A stretch of 64,000 bases of DNA, taken from NCBI RefSeq assembly GCF_032911225.1, contig NZ_CP136600.1, forward strand, positions 124,001 to 188,000. The letters run 5' to 3'. The notes under the pieces were generated by a model. That model was not told the origin of the DNA and searched no databases. It saw only the letters and a program-made list of their open reading frames with translations. Shown here in pieces: positions 1 to 9,858 of this stretch. The first letter of the stretch is position 1. Each line of letters opens with the position of its first letter. The translations under genes and the position numbers were made by a program. Source of the stretch: Thalassotalea fonticola (GTDB lineage Bacteria; Pseudomonadota; Gammaproteobacteria; Enterobacterales; Alteromonadaceae).

Positions 1-1728
1 CTGCCCGGCTTAACCGGTATTATGTATCGTCAGTTTGCGGTGACTATCTGTGTGGCAGTATTATTCAGTTCGTTAAATGCATTAACTTTGTCACCAGCAT
101 TATGTAAATTACTATTAAAACGCCAGGAAACTGAAGCTGGCTGGTTTAAAAAGTTCAATAGTGGCTTTAATTTTATTAAAGGTAAATATGGCGCCGTTGT
201 CGCTACATTGATCCGAAAAACGCTGGTCATTGCCATCGCTTTAGCTGTGGTCTTTGCAATGCTTGGATATGGATTTATAAAAACGCCAACCGGTTTTGTC
301 CCACCTGAAGATAAAGGTATATTCATCGTCAGTGTGCAGTTGCCTGATGCCAGTTCGCTAGTTCGTACCGAAGAGGTATTGACTAAACTCACTGAGCAAT
401 TGAATCAAGATAGTCGTATTGAAAGTATTACTGCCGTTTCGGGGTATAGTATTTTAAATAGCGCCGCGCAAAGTAATGCAGGGTCAATGTTTATTGTATT
501 AAAGCATTGGGACGAGAGGGAAAGTCGCCAGGATATCGTATTTGCAATAACTCAGAAAGTGAATTATTTAGCGTTTATGCACGTACCTGAAGCGCAGGTA
601 TTTGCGATGTCGCCACCGGCCGTTCCCGGCATGGGGGCGGTAGGCGGATTAGAGTTTATTTTACAGGATAAAATGGCTCGTTCACCAACAGAAATGGCCA
701 GTATTCTCAATGAGTTTGTGATTGAGGCGAATCAACACCCGGCATTAACCGGCGTTTACAGTACCTATCGAGCTAATGTGCCACAATACCTTGTGGATGT
801 AGATCGTAAGAAAGCGAAAACACTAGGCTTAAACATTGCAGACGTTTATAGCACTTTACAGGCACAACTGGGCTCTGTTTATATCAATGATTTTAATAAA
901 TTTGGCCAAACCTATAAGGTGATCATGCAAGCCAAATCTGAATATCGACAAAATATCTCGGATTTACAGGCCTTATATGTACGTAATAGCAATGGGGATA
1001 TGATCCCATTAACTACCATTGCTGAAATCGAAGCGATTCATGGCCCGGATATAAGTGACCGTTATAATTTATTTAACTCGATAAGTATTAGAGCATCCGC
1101 CAGCCCAGGGTTTAGTTCTGGTGAAGGTATAGCTGCAATGGAACAAATTGCCGCACAAGTGTTACCACAAAGTTTTCAATACGAATGGACTGGCATGACT
1201 TATCAAGAAATTGAAGCGGGTAACATGGCGATTTATGCTTATGCGCTGGCATTGGTTTTTGTGTATCTGTTTTTAGTCGGGCAATACGAGAGTTGGTCAA
1301 TTCCTGCCGCCATTATTTTGGTTGTACCTATTGCCATGGGCGGGGCGATACTTTCTTTGAACTTGGTCGGTTTTTCGTTAAATCTTTTTGCCCAAGTAGG
1401 CCTTATTTTGTTAATTGGCATGGCGGCAAAAAATGCCATTTTGATTGTTGAGTTTGCTAAAAATCTACGTGAAGATGAAAATAAATCGATAATAGAAGCG
1501 GCTAGCATGGCGGCCGATTTACGTTTTCGTGCGGTTTGCATGACCGGGGTATCTTTTATTGTGGGCATAATCCCTTTGGTTTTGGCAACGGGGGCAGGGA
1601 TGTTTAGCCAGAAATCGTTAGGTATCACAGTATTTGGTGGTATGTCAGTAGCTTTAGTGGTTGGTACGCTTATTATTCCTGTGTGTTATGTAATGGTCCA
1701 AAGCACAAGAGAAAAACTTAAAGGGTAA
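1..1728 (+). CDS. RND family efflux pump, inner-membrane subunit (3' part only)
   Basis: C-terminal 575 residues of an AcrB/HAE1-type proton-driven efflux transporter. The frame is open from the first base, and the residues before the first ATG (LPGLTGI at bases 1-21) match the loop before transmembrane helix 5 of AcrB, so the true start lies outside the window. Visible: helix [15 protein letters not shown], the second large periplasmic porter domain (about residues 90-390), then helices 7-12 including [16 protein letters not shown], which carries the lysine of the AcrB proton relay in TM10, and the following [11 protein letters not shown] segment. The end ([11 protein letters not shown]) is normal for the family. 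In the family the trimer works with a periplasmic adaptor and an outer-membrane channel; these would lie upstream. The substrate cannot be predicted. A strong terminator follows. Confidence 0.93.
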   Translation: MPGLTGIMYRQFAVTICVAVLFSSLNALTLSPALCKLLLKRQETEAGWFKKFNSGFNFIKGKYGAVVATLIRKTLVIAIALAVVFAMLGYGFIKTPTGFVPPEDKGIFIVSVQLPDASSLVRTEEVLTKLTEQLNQDSRIESITAVSGYSILNSAAQSNAGSMFIVLKHWDERESRQDIVFAITQKVNYLAFMHVPEAQVFAMSPPAVPGMGAVGGLEFILQDKMARSPTEMASILNEFVIEANQHPALTGVYSTYRANVPQYLVDVDRKKAKTLGLNIADVYSTLQAQLGSVYINDFNKFGQTYKVIMQAKSEYRQNISDLQALYVRNSNGDMIPLTTIAEIEAIHGPDISDRYNLFNSISIRASASPGFSSGEGIAAMEQIAAQVLPQSFQYEWTGMTYQEIEAGNMAIYAYALALVFVYLFLVGQYESWSIPAAIILVVPIAMGGAILSLNLVGFSLNLFAQVGLILLIGMAAKNAILIVEFAKNLREDENKSIIEAASMAADLRFRAVCMTGVSFIVGIIPLVLATGAGMFSQKSLGITVFGGMSVALVVGTLIIPVCYVMVQSTREKLKG

Positions 1729-1749
1729 TTGAGAGACTTTAATGATACA

Positions 1750-1780
1750 GGCTGGGAGGTTGAATTCCCGGCCTTTTTTA
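1750..1780 (+). terminator. Rho-independent terminator after the RND gene
   Basis: Stem of 8 pairs (GGCTGGGA against TTCCCGGCC with one G-T pair), 8-base loop, then six T. It lies 22 bases after the RND stop codon. Confidence 0.85.
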
Positions 1781-1895
1781 TAACTTTAGTAACTAGTAAC
1801 GAAGAGCGTTGAGGTTAATCTTGAAGCTAGGTTGATTCTGATTCATTAGACATTACTTTCCCTGCTCCATGATATCCAGAATAAAGGAACCACTT

Positions 1896-1912
1896 CCTGA
1901 ACTTGTTTCAGG
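1896..1912. repeat. Short intergenic inverted repeat
   Basis: CCTGAA-CTTGT-TTCAGG, a perfect 6-bp stem with a 5-base loop, in the gap between the RND gene and the small exported protein. No T-tract follows, so it is not a terminator. It may be a dispersed palindrome; copy number in the genome cannot be judged here. Confidence 0.4.
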
Positions 1913-2011
1913 ATCTGCTTTTATTCTTTGAAGTTGAGTTGTATTGCGGAATGTATAGACGTGGTATTTTGCTTTTCGTTTCTCGTATCTAAATTCTAGC
2001 TTTTTGTCGTT

Positions 2012-2452
2012 TTACGTATACTCTTCAAGTTGTGTAACCATAGCATCACCATCAACCAAACTAATAATGCCCTCCACCCAGACGTATTTATTCAGTTTTT
2101 TAGAGCGGTAACGCAAGATGATTTTTGCTTCTCGATTACCTAATAATTCAGCAGATATAAAAGATACGTCGGTGCCAATCCTTGAACGACTTTTATGGCT
2201 CTGCGTTAAATAAGCGATATATTCAGGTTTAGAGTAATTCAGCACAAAACCGTAGCCATTTGAACCTTGAGTGATCGTGACTGATAATTGTGGAGATAGC
2301 ACAGTTTGCAGAAGGCTTTTCGCTTCTGTCTTATGAAAATCGATAAATTGTTGTGCAATATGATTTATTGACTCTTCAGACAGCACGTCTTCAGCCACAG
2401 CTGTAGCGCTAAAGTTAAGCCAAACCATAAGCAACAAAATTAATTTATTCAT
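2012..2452 (-). CDS. Small exported protein of unknown function
   Basis: 146 residues. The N-terminus is a clear Sec signal peptide (MNKLILLLMVWLNFSATAVAED, likely cut after AVA), leaving about 125 residues in the periplasm. The mature part begins with a helix (SEESINHIAQQFIDFHKTEA) followed by alternating strands, a pattern that would fit a small alpha+beta fold such as NTF2-like, but no diagnostic motif is visible and I do not recognise the family. It stands alone, on the opposite strand to its neighbours, with about 280 bases to the RND gene and 450 bases to pntA. Reading as a real gene rests on the signal peptide, the lack of a competing frame and good codon use. Confidence 0.7.
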   Translation of the reverse strand: MNKLILLLMVWLNFSATAVAEDVLSEESINHIAQQFIDFHKTEAKSLLQTVLSPQLSVTITQGSNGYGFVLNYSKPEYIAYLTQSHKSRSRIGTDVSFISAELLGNREAKIILRYRSKKLNKYVWVEGIISLVDGDAMVTQLEEYT

Positions 2453-2916
2453 ACCCTGCTTATCGCATCCGTTAGCACGAAGTGATTTTTAAAAAATAAT
2501 ATTTAACGGTTATTTAAATGTTATTTTGATCACTTCCCAAGTCACAATATGGCGTGTGCTGTTTTTATACCAAACCACTTAATCAATACCGTAGTTGGCA
2601 ATAGGGATGTTTATTTTTGTTAACGGTTTACTTAAAGATACCTTATTTTAGCGACTTTTGTGCAATTTTTTTTAATTTCAATTCATTTAAATGATATTTA
2701 CGACAATACATATAAAATTTACGCCAAAACATAGAGTAAAGGTTCTAAATTAACTTTAAAGATGATATTAATAATAGTAAGTTAAATACAGAATAGGTCA
2801 TTTGAGTTTTATAAACGCTACTTATGAAATTATAAGACTGTACTAATATTTATACTCAACATGTTGAAATAACTTAGTAATTCAGCAATTTTAAAAATAC
2901 TATGAAGGTAGATTCT
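2453..2916. other. AT-rich divergent intergenic region upstream of pntA
   Basis: About 460 bases without a gene, very AT-rich from about 2640 onward. It must hold the promoters for the leftward exported protein and for rightward pntAB. No -35/-10 pair stands out enough to call, and no riboswitch-like fold was recognised. Confidence 0.5.
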
Positions 2917-4446
2917 ATGCAAATCGGTATACCTAGAGAAAGTCTTTCCGGTGAAAATCGCGTATCGGCATCTCCAGCATCAATTCAAGCATTAATTAAG
3001 CTTGGGTTTGACGTGATTGTAGAGCAAGGCGCTGGCGATAAAGCCAGTTTTAACGACTCAGTTTATCAAGATGCTGGTGCAACTATTGTAACCAAAGAGC
3101 AAGCTTGGCAAGCTGATATTGTGATGAAGGTTAACCAACCTGAATCGACTGAAGTTGAGCTTTTAAAAGATGGCTCTAAATTAGTGAGCTTTATTGCTCC
3201 AGCCCAAGCTCCTGAGTTATTAGAGCAGTTGAGTGCTAAAAACGTAGACACTTTAGCGATGGAAATGGTACCTAGAATGACGCGTTCGCAATCGATGGAT
3301 GCGCTTAGTTCAATGGCAAATATTGCTGGTTACCGTGCTGTTATTGAAGCAACTAATCACTTTGGTCGTTTTTTGACCGGGCAAATAACTGCAGCAGGTA
3401 AAATACCACCCGCGAAGGTAATGATTATCGGTGCAGGTGTTGCTGGTCTTGCCGCAATTGGTACTGCGGGTAGTTTAGGTGCGATTGTTCGTGCATTTGA
3501 TACTCGCCCTGAAGTAAAAGAGCAAATCGAGAGTATGGGCGCCGAGTTCTTAGAACTTGATTATGAAGAAGAAGATACCGGTAGTGGTGATGGTTACGCG
3601 AAAGAAATGAGCCAGGCATTTATTGATGCTGAAATGGCCTTGTTTTTAGAGCAAGCGAAAGATGTTGATATTATTATTACCACTGCGATGATCCCTGGTC
3701 GTCCTGCACCGAAACTTATCACTGAAGAAATGGTCAATGCGATGAAGCCCGGTTCAATCGTTGTCGATTTAGCCGCACCAGGTGGCGGTAACTGTGAGTT
3801 AACGGTTCCTGGCGAAATTAACGAAGTTAATCAGGTTAAAATTATTGGTTATACTGATTTTGTTTCTCGCTTACCAAACCAATCAAGTCAATTATATGCA
3901 AATAACTTAGTTAACTTGATGAAGTTATTGTGTAAAGAAAAAGACGGCAACATCAATATCGACTTTGATGATGTGGTGCTGCGTAACATGACTGTTGTTA
4001 AAGATGGGGTAGTTACCTTCCCACCACCACCTATTCAAGTTTCAGCGGCCCCGGCTGCCCCTAAAGTTGAAGCGCCAGTTGAAGTGGCAGAAGAAGAGCC
4101 AAAATCAAACACCGGTAAATACATCGGCATGGCAGCTGCTGCCGTTGGTTTTACTTGGGTAGCAAGCGTTGCTCCGGCTGATTTCTTATCACACTTTACC
4201 GTATTTATTCTAGCTTGTGTTGTTGGTTATCACTTAGTTTGGAACGTGACTCATGCATTACATACCCCGCTTATGAGTGTAACAAATGCTATTTCTGGCA
4301 TTATTGTTGTCGGTGCCTTACTGCAGGTCGGCAGTGATTCACTTGCCGTACAGGTTCTCGCGGGGATTGCTATCCTCATAGCCTCAATTAATATTGCTGG
4401 TGGCTTCTTTGTCACTAAACGTATGCTTAAAATGTTTCGGAAATAG
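2917..4446 (+). CDS. pntA: NAD(P) transhydrogenase subunit alpha
   Basis: Proton-translocating transhydrogenase, alpha subunit: transfers hydride between NADH and NADP+ coupled to proton flow across the inner membrane, with PntB. 509 residues against 510 in E. coli. The N-terminal AlaDH/PNT domain starts MQIGIPRES; the NAD-binding Rossmann motif is visible ([15 protein letters not shown], about residue 170), as is the [12 protein letters not shown] region. A proline/alanine linker (about residues 370-400) leads to four C-terminal helices. Start choice: an in-frame ATG at 2902 overlaps the sequence GAAGGT, which works as Shine-Dalgarno 7 bases before the ATG at 2917, and that start matches the family N-terminus. 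pntB follows after 11 bases. Confidence 0.97.
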   Translation: MQIGIPRESLSGENRVSASPASIQALIKLGFDVIVEQGAGDKASFNDSVYQDAGATIVTKEQAWQADIVMKVNQPESTEVELLKDGSKLVSFIAPAQAPELLEQLSAKNVDTLAMEMVPRMTRSQSMDALSSMANIAGYRAVIEATNHFGRFLTGQITAAGKIPPAKVMIIGAGVAGLAAIGTAGSLGAIVRAFDTRPEVKEQIESMGAEFLELDYEEEDTGSGDGYAKEMSQAFIDAEMALFLEQAKDVDIIITTAMIPGRPAPKLITEEMVNAMKPGSIVVDLAAPGGGNCELTVPGEINEVNQVKIIGYTDFVSRLPNQSSQLYANNLVNLMKLLCKEKDGNINIDFDDVVLRNMTVVKDGVVTFPPPPIQVSAAPAAPKVEAPVEVAEEEPKSNTGKYIGMAAAAVGFTWVASVAPADFLSHFTVFILACVVGYHLVWNVTHALHTPLMSVTNAISGIIVVGALLQVGSDSLAVQVLAGIAILIASINIAGGFFVTKRMLKMFRK

Positions 4447-4457
4447 GAGTCGTTAGT

Positions 4458-5834
4458 ATGTCTGAAGGAATTATTACAGCTGCGTATATTATTGCGGCAC
4501 TATTATTTATTATGAGTCTTGCTGGTTTGAGTAAGCAAGAAACTGCCGAAGCAGGTAACTGGTACGGTATTATTGGTATGTCAATTGCGTTAATTGCTAC
4601 GGTTGTAAACCCGGCGGTTACCGGAGTACCATTAATTGTTGTTTGTATGGTTGTTGGTGGCCTAATTGGTTTACGTCTAGCCAAAAAAGTTGAAATGACT
4701 GAAATGCCGGAGCTAGTTGCTGTGTTGCATAGTTTTGTCGGTTTAGCTGCGGTTTTTGTTGGTTATAACAGCTTTTTAGATCACAGTGTACTAATGGTTG
4801 GCTCGGCGCTAACCATACATAATGTAGAAGTATTTTTGGGTGTGTTCATTGGCGCGGTAACTTTTACCGGTTCAATTGTCGCTTTCGCTAAATTGAAAGG
4901 TATTATTAATACCTCGGCGCTAATGTTGCCACAACGTCATAAACTGAATTTAATTGCCGGTATAGTTTGTATATACCTGATGGTTGAATTTGTACAAGCT
5001 GGCGGTGCGTTAACGCCATTAATTATAATGACGGCTATTGCTTTCTTATTTGGTTGGCACTTAGTTGCATCAATTGGCGGTGCAGATATGCCAGTCGTTG
5101 TTTCGATGCTTAACTCATACTCTGGTTGGGCAGCCGCTGCCGCTGGTTTTATGTTAGGTAATGACTTGCTTATCATCACTGGCGCTTTAGTTGGTTCATC
5201 AGGTGCAATCCTTTCTTATATTATGTGTAAAGCGATGAATCGTTCATTCATCAGCGTTATTGCTGGTGGCTTTGGCACAGACGTGCAGGTAGCGAAAGAT
5301 GTCGATTACGGAGAGCATCAAGAAATAACCGCAGAAGCAACTGCCGATTTACTTACCGAAGCAAAGTCTGTGATCATTACTCCAGGTTACGGCATGGCTG
5401 TTGCACAAGCACAATACCCGGTGTATGAAATTACCCGTGCATTACAAGAACGTGGTATTGACGTACGTTTTGCTATTCATCCTGTAGCGGGGCGCTTACC
5501 AGGGCATATGAACGTATTATTAGCTGAAGCTAAAGTTCCTTATGACATTGTACTAGGCATGGATGAAATTAATGATGATTTCCCTGAAACTGATGTTGTA
5601 CTTGTTATCGGAGCGAATGATACAGTTAACCCAGCAGCCGCTGAAGATCCAACAAGTCCTATTGCCGGTATGCCGGTTTGTGAAGTTTGGAATGCCAAAC
5701 AAGTCATTGTCTTTAAGCGTTCAATGAACACCGGTTACGCAGGTGTACAAAACCCATTATTCTTTAAAGACAATACCGCTATGCTATTTGGTGATGCGAA
5801 AGACTCGGTAGAGAAAATATTTAAAGCATTATAA
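4458..5834 (+). CDS. pntB: NAD(P) transhydrogenase subunit beta
   Basis: Beta subunit of the membrane transhydrogenase: eight or nine N-terminal transmembrane helices (residues about 1-265) forming the proton channel, then the cytoplasmic NADP(H)-binding domain III with the motif [14 protein letters not shown] (about residue 312) and the conserved stretch [14 protein letters not shown]. 458 residues against 462 in E. coli. It starts 11 bases after pntA with GGAG as ribosome-binding site, so both are one operon. The 3' end is followed by a strong terminator at 5892. Expected role is NADPH supply or redox balancing. Nothing unusual in the sequence. Confidence 0.97.
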   Translation: MSEGIITAAYIIAALLFIMSLAGLSKQETAEAGNWYGIIGMSIALIATVVNPAVTGVPLIVVCMVVGGLIGLRLAKKVEMTEMPELVAVLHSFVGLAAVFVGYNSFLDHSVLMVGSALTIHNVEVFLGVFIGAVTFTGSIVAFAKLKGIINTSALMLPQRHKLNLIAGIVCIYLMVEFVQAGGALTPLIIMTAIAFLFGWHLVASIGGADMPVVVSMLNSYSGWAAAAAGFMLGNDLLIITGALVGSSGAILSYIMCKAMNRSFISVIAGGFGTDVQVAKDVDYGEHQEITAEATADLLTEAKSVIITPGYGMAVAQAQYPVYEITRALQERGIDVRFAIHPVAGRLPGHMNVLLAEAKVPYDIVLGMDEINDDFPETDVVLVIGANDTVNPAAAEDPTSPIAGMPVCEVWNAKQVIVFKRSMNTGYAGVQNPLFFKDNTAMLFGDAKDSVEKIFKAL

Positions 5835-5891
5835 AGATAAATCTGCTGCGCATTTTTATATAGACCACTTCGTGGCATTAGTTTAATTAAT

Positions 5892-5920
5892 CAGCCCGCA
5901 ATTGCGGGCTGTTTTTTTTT
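5892..5920 (+). terminator. Rho-independent terminator of pntAB
   Basis: Ten-base perfect inverted repeat (CAGCCCGCAA / TTGCGGGCTG) followed by nine T. Confidence 0.95.
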
Positions 5921-6019
5921 ACATGGAATTGTACATCAAGGATAATGCCTTTTTTGGAATTTGTAAGATATAATGGTTTTCATATCAATTTAAAAACTAC
6001 CCCATTTTCAGGAACCAAT

Positions 6020-6502
6020 ATGAAAGTAAGCAAAAATACTATCGTTCAATTTCACTATGTACTTAAAACCGAACAAGGCGATGTGATTGAAGATTCAACT
6101 GGTGGCGATCCAGTAGCCATTTTATGCGGCCATAAAAATATGATCATCGGCGTAGAAAATGCTTTGGAAGGCAAAGAGAAAGGCGATAAGTTCGATGTTA
6201 CAGTAAGTCCTGAAGATGGTTACGGCGAATACATCGAAGAAGCAATACAACGCGTACCGGCTAAGCACTTACAAGGCGCTGAAAAATGGGCACCTGGTAT
6301 GGTGGCCGTTGTTCACACTGAGCAAGGCGAGCGCCAAGTAACTGTTCTTAAAGTTGGTAAGTTTATGGTCACGGTTGATACTAACCATCCATTAGCAGGT
6401 CAAACATTAAACTTTAATATTGAAATTATTGATGTACGTGAAGCACAAGAGAGTGAAATTTCGCATGGCCATGCCCACGGTGTTGGCGGACATCACCATT
6501 AA
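6020..6502 (+). CDS. slyD: SlyD-type FKBP peptidyl-prolyl cis-trans isomerase
   Basis: 160 residues. The split FKBP domain is visible: N-terminal part KNTIVQFHYVLKTEQGDVIE with the DS and GDPVAILCGHKNMIIGVE region, the inserted chaperone (insert-in-flap) part around SPEDGYGEYIEEAIQRVP, and the closing strand LNFNIEIIDVREA. The tail is His-rich (HGHAHGVGGHHH), as in SlyD, where it binds nickel and other metals; it is much shorter than the E. coli tail. Start: an upstream in-frame ATG exists at 5945, but AGGAA at 6010-6014 sits 5 bases before the ATG at 6020 and MKVSKNT matches the family start. Acts in the cytosol on prolyl bonds of folding proteins. Monocistronic, downstream of the pntAB terminator. 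Confidence 0.93.
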   Translation: MKVSKNTIVQFHYVLKTEQGDVIEDSTGGDPVAILCGHKNMIIGVENALEGKEKGDKFDVTVSPEDGYGEYIEEAIQRVPAKHLQGAEKWAPGMVAVVHTEQGERQVTVLKVGKFMVTVDTNHPLAGQTLNFNIEIIDVREAQESEISHGHAHGVGGHHH

Positions 6503-6526
6503 GGTTCGTTAAGTTTTAATCGCATT

Positions 6527-6562
6527 CTGCATAAGTATAAAGTCAACTCAGTACTTATGCAG
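6527..6562. repeat. Inverted repeat between convergent genes
   Basis: Perfect 11-bp stem (CTGCATAAGTA / TACTTATGCAG) with a 14-base loop, between the slyD stop and the stop of the leftward barrel gene. There is no T-tract on either strand, so it may act as an mRNA 3' hairpin rather than a classic terminator. Confidence 0.6.
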
Positions 6563-6578
6563 GACGGTATAATGTTCT

Positions 6579-7253
6579 TTAAAAAGAATACAGTAAGGCA
6601 AGCTGCAAGGTGAATGGACTGTATTGCAAATTATCTAGACGCTGATCTGCAGAGTTTTGTTCTAGATCAGTTAGCTCTATATTAGTGTATTTTAACTCGG
6701 TTAACAGGGCCATTTGCCGAGTTAGCTCGAAATCAAAGCCAAACATTAGTTGAAAAACTAAATCACCATCACTTTCTAATGATGCATCTTCAATGTTCGC
6801 TTCTACATTAACCTCTGCATTTGTTGTTATCCCAGCCCCTATACCTAAATAAGGACGTAAATTACCTTTTCGCTGTACATGCCAATAACTATTAATGGCT
6901 AAATAGCTAACTGTTAAGTCTGCTTTAGCGTCTTCATTTGTGTCAATGCCAACACTGCTAAAAGTCATATCTGCATCATTTTCATGTTGATTGAGACTTA
7001 ATTCTAACGAGATATTATCGGTAAAAAAATATCCTAATCCGAGAGCAAACGTTAAGCCAGGATCGAGCTCTAGTTCGATTTTTTCACTGCTGCCGGTTAT
7101 TGAATTCAATTCTGCATCGGTATCATCAAAGGCTGAAACACCAATACTGGGTTTTAAGTACCAAGCACCTTGATTGGCTAAGACATTGAAACTAACTACT
7201 ATTAGCAACACCAAAATCAATATTTTAATTGATATGCTATTTAATAATTTCAT
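6579..7253 (-). CDS. Outer-membrane beta-barrel protein (OmpW/OmpA-barrel-like)
   Basis: 224 residues. N-terminal signal peptide (hydrophobic run ILILVLLIVVSFNVLA, cut after VLA), then WYLKPSIGVSAFDD, typical for the first strand of eight-stranded barrels, with alternating amphipathic strands throughout (FALGLGYFFTDNISLELSL, LRPYLGIGAGITTN, FQLMFGFDFELTRQMAL) and the terminal aromatic residue (LQLALLYSF) recognised by the Bam complex. Function is most likely that of a small porin-like or structural outer-membrane protein; no ligand can be inferred. A TTG at 7256 precedes the ATG at 7253; GAGGT lies 7 bases before the ATG, so the ATG was chosen. Leftward single gene, convergent with slyD and divergent from the amidohydrolase. 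Confidence 0.85.
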   Translation of the reverse strand: MKLLNSISIKILILVLLIVVSFNVLANQGAWYLKPSIGVSAFDDTDAELNSITGSSEKIELELDPGLTFALGLGYFFTDNISLELSLNQHENDADMTFSSVGIDTNEDAKADLTVSYLAINSYWHVQRKGNLRPYLGIGAGITTNAEVNVEANIEDASLESDGDLVFQLMFGFDFELTRQMALLTELKYTNIELTDLEQNSADQRLDNLQYSPFTLQLALLYSF

Positions 7254-7368
7254 CAATTACACCTCAATAATAAATAGAATTTTTAAACGTATATGTTAAT
7301 AATAGGTTAAATAGCTTGATTTCGTACAATTCAAACACAAAAAGTAATAATAAAAATTAGGGTACATA

Positions 7369-8661
7369 ATGAATAAGAAAACTAAACTTGCATTGGTAAT
7401 GATGTCTGTATTGCCGTTATCCATACAAGCTGCTGATATTAAAGTTATTCATGCGGGAGAGTTATTGACTGTTCCTGGTAAAACGGTACTTAAAAATCAA
7501 ACCATTACCATCACTGATAATAAAATTAGCAATATTCAGCAAGGTTTTATTCGTGCCAAAGAAATTGATGAAAACGCTACTTTTATTGATTTAAAAGATA
7601 GTTTTGTGATGCCGGGCTTAATGGATATGCATGTGCACTTGCAATTCGAATATGGTGCTAACAATGCCAGTAGCAAGTTAAAAATGTCGGACGAAGAAAT
7701 GGCGATGCAAAGTGTAAGCTTTGCAAAGAAAACATTAATGGCAGGTTTTACTACCGTCCGCGATTTAGGCGGCAACCCACAACCTTTATACGCATTGCGT
7801 GAAGGCATTAATAAAGAGTGGATAGATGGACCAAGGATCATAGCCGCAGGTCGTGTTTCAGTAACAGGTGGACATTTAGATGTTGATGGTATGCGCCATG
7901 ATTTAATTGAAAAGTATTCACCTGATACTCTATGTGATGGTGCTAGTGATTGTAGAAAAGCAACAAGAAAAGCGGTGAAGTATGGCGCCGATGTGATAAA
8001 AATAGCTTCTACAGGTGGTGTTTTATCCGATACTAATACCGGTACAGGGCAACAAATGGCTGACGATGAAATTAAGGAAATTGTCGATACAGCTCATGCG
8101 CTAGGGCGTAAAGTTGCTAGCCATGCCCATGCGGCAAGTGGTATTAATGCTGCACTAAGAGCTGGCGTAGACAGTATTGAACACGGTAGTTACGCAGATG
8201 AAGACTCTATCACTTTGTTTAAATATTCAGGTGCGTATCTTGTACCAACGTTATTAGCCGGAGATACAGTGGTTAAAATGGCAAACACCAGTGAATTTAT
8301 GTCTGAGGCAGTAAAGAGTAAGGCAATAAGAGTAGGCAGCGATATGTTAAAAAACTTTGCTCGAGCCTATCAGGCAGGAGTTAAAATAGCTTTTGGTACT
8401 GACTCTGGTGTTTCACGTCACGGTACGAACGCTCATGAGGCAGTTTTAATGTTCAATGCTGGGATGGCGCCGATGGATATTTTAAAATCCGCCACTGTTA
8501 ATGCCGCCGATCTAATCGATAAAACAGCTACCTTGGGTACCTTAGAAAAAGGTAAATTTGCCGATATTATTGCCATGGATGAAAATCCACTACAAGATAT
8601 TAGCCAACTTGAAAAGGTTGAATTTGTGATGAAAAATGGCACTGTTTTTAAAAATTTGTAA
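7369..8661 (+). CDS. Exported metal-dependent amidohydrolase (Xaa-Pro dipeptidase-like)
   Basis: 430 residues with a signal peptide (MNKKTKLALVMMSVLPLSIQA). Amidohydrolase-superfamily barrel with all expected metal ligands in order: HxH in GLMDMHVHLQFEYG (about residue 85), the lysine that is carboxylated in the family in GADVIKIASTGG (about 207), histidines in VASHAHAASG (about 250) and SIEHGSY (about 270), and the aspartate in IAFGTDSGVSRHG (about 345). The order and spacing resemble the imidazolonepropionase-like subfamily that includes bacterial prolidases acting on Xaa-Pro dipeptides and related cyclic amides. The periplasmic location fits a scavenging role. The substrate is inferred from the subfamily only. 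Single gene; the next gene starts 30 bases later and may be co-transcribed. Confidence 0.9.
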   Translation: MNKKTKLALVMMSVLPLSIQAADIKVIHAGELLTVPGKTVLKNQTITITDNKISNIQQGFIRAKEIDENATFIDLKDSFVMPGLMDMHVHLQFEYGANNASSKLKMSDEEMAMQSVSFAKKTLMAGFTTVRDLGGNPQPLYALREGINKEWIDGPRIIAAGRVSVTGGHLDVDGMRHDLIEKYSPDTLCDGASDCRKATRKAVKYGADVIKIASTGGVLSDTNTGTGQQMADDEIKEIVDTAHALGRKVASHAHAASGINAALRAGVDSIEHGSYADEDSITLFKYSGAYLVPTLLAGDTVVKMANTSEFMSEAVKSKAIRVGSDMLKNFARAYQAGVKIAFGTDSGVSRHGTNAHEAVLMFNAGMAPMDILKSATVNAADLIDKTATLGTLEKGKFADIIAMDENPLQDISQLEKVEFVMKNGTVFKNL

Positions 8662-8691
8662 TTAGCTTAGTATTAAATAAAGTGGCCTGTG

Positions 8692-9849
8692 ATGACTGAA
8701 TTTACTGCAACATTTGCGAAGCAAATTTCATGTGTGAATAAACAGCAATGGCAGGCCATATTCAATGATAGTTATCCTTTTTATCAATATTCATTTTTAC
8801 ATGCGTTAGAAAAAAGCCAGGCTGTTTCCTCTAGTACTGGCTGGCAACCCCAACATTTATTAATTCATGCAGAAAATACTCTTATTGCCGCTATGCCGTG
8901 TTATTTAAAACAACACTCGTATGGTGAATATATGTTTGATTGGAATTGGGCGAATGCCTATCAGGCTAATAACATTGAATATTACCCTAAACTGCTCAGC
9001 GCTATTCCATTTACTCCTGCAACGGGCAAGCGTATTGCAATTCATCCTGAATTTGAACAGTTTCGACATTCAATATTAGCATTAATAGTCGATGTGCTTG
9101 GCCAAACAATGGAGCAGTTACAAGCGTCTAATTTTCAATGTTTATTTTTAGATAAAGCAACAAGTGATAGTCTGCATGAAATTGGATTGTTACAACGCAC
9201 TGATGTTCAATACCATTGGTTTAACAGAAGTTATTCATCATTTTCTGATTTTCTTGGGTGTATGACTGCACGTAAAAGAAAAATGATCAAAAAAGAACGC
9301 CAACAAGTGCTGCAACACGAATTAAGCTTTATTTGGTGTCATGGTAATGAAATCACAGAGCAAGACTGGATAAATTTTTATAACTGTTATCAACAAACGT
9401 ATCAAAAACGCTCCGGTCACCAAGGTTATTTAAACCTTAGCTTTTTTATTGAGTTATCCCAAGAGTGTACAGACAGTATTTTATTGTTGAAGGCAATCAA
9501 CAGCAAAGAGAACGTTGTCGCAAGCTCGTTGTTTTTTACCTCTGATACTCATTTATATGGGCGCTATTGGGGGAGCTTGCAAGAGTACGATTTTTTGCAT
9601 TTTGAAACTTGTTATTATCAAGGCATAGAGCATTGTATCAAACATAATTTACAATGTTTTGATGCAGGCGCTCAGGGTGAACATAAAATTTCCCGGGGTT
9701 TTGAGCCAGTTAAACTCTATGGTAATTATTTAATTAGACACTCGGGTTTTAAACGAGCGATCGCTGAGTTTCTCGCTAAAGAGCAACGTTATCACAATGA
9801 GTATATTCAATCAGCGAGCTCTTATCTGCCGTTTAAATCGGATAATTGA
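8692..9849 (+). CDS. FemAB-like protein of the GNAT fold (DUF482 family)
   Basis: 385 residues. Resembles the family annotated as FemAB-like / 'peptidoglycan recognition and biosynthesis' (DUF482): early WNWANAYQANNIEYYPKLL followed by AIPFTPATGKRIAI, a middle conserved basic stretch MTARKRKMIKKERQQ (about residue 193), and late LYGRYWGSLQEYDFLHFETCYYQGIEHCI, FDAGAQGEHKISRGFEP. Family members have a double GNAT fold; the reaction is not established, and acyl transfer from an aminoacyl-tRNA or acyl-CoA is a family-level guess. A GTG at 8689 directly precedes the ATG at 8692; neither has a good ribosome-binding site and the ATG was taken. It follows the amidohydrolase by 30 bases and converges on the DMT exporter with 9 bases between stops. 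Confidence 0.85.
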   Translation: MTEFTATFAKQISCVNKQQWQAIFNDSYPFYQYSFLHALEKSQAVSSSTGWQPQHLLIHAENTLIAAMPCYLKQHSYGEYMFDWNWANAYQANNIEYYPKLLSAIPFTPATGKRIAIHPEFEQFRHSILALIVDVLGQTMEQLQASNFQCLFLDKATSDSLHEIGLLQRTDVQYHWFNRSYSSFSDFLGCMTARKRKMIKKERQQVLQHELSFIWCHGNEITEQDWINFYNCYQQTYQKRSGHQGYLNLSFFIELSQECTDSILLLKAINSKENVVASSLFFTSDTHLYGRYWGSLQEYDFLHFETCYYQGIEHCIKHNLQCFDAGAQGEHKISRGFEPVKLYGNYLIRHSGFKRAIAEFLAKEQRYHNEYIQSASSYLPFKSDN

Positions 9850-9858
9850 ATTTAACTT

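Noticed and set aside
1239..1628. 129-codon minus-strand ORF
   Set aside because: Shadow of the RND gene, hydrophilic/basic composition and no ribosome-binding site.
2902..2916. Upstream ATG of pntA
   Set aside because: It overlaps the Shine-Dalgarno sequence GAAGGT of the ATG at 2917, which matches the family start.
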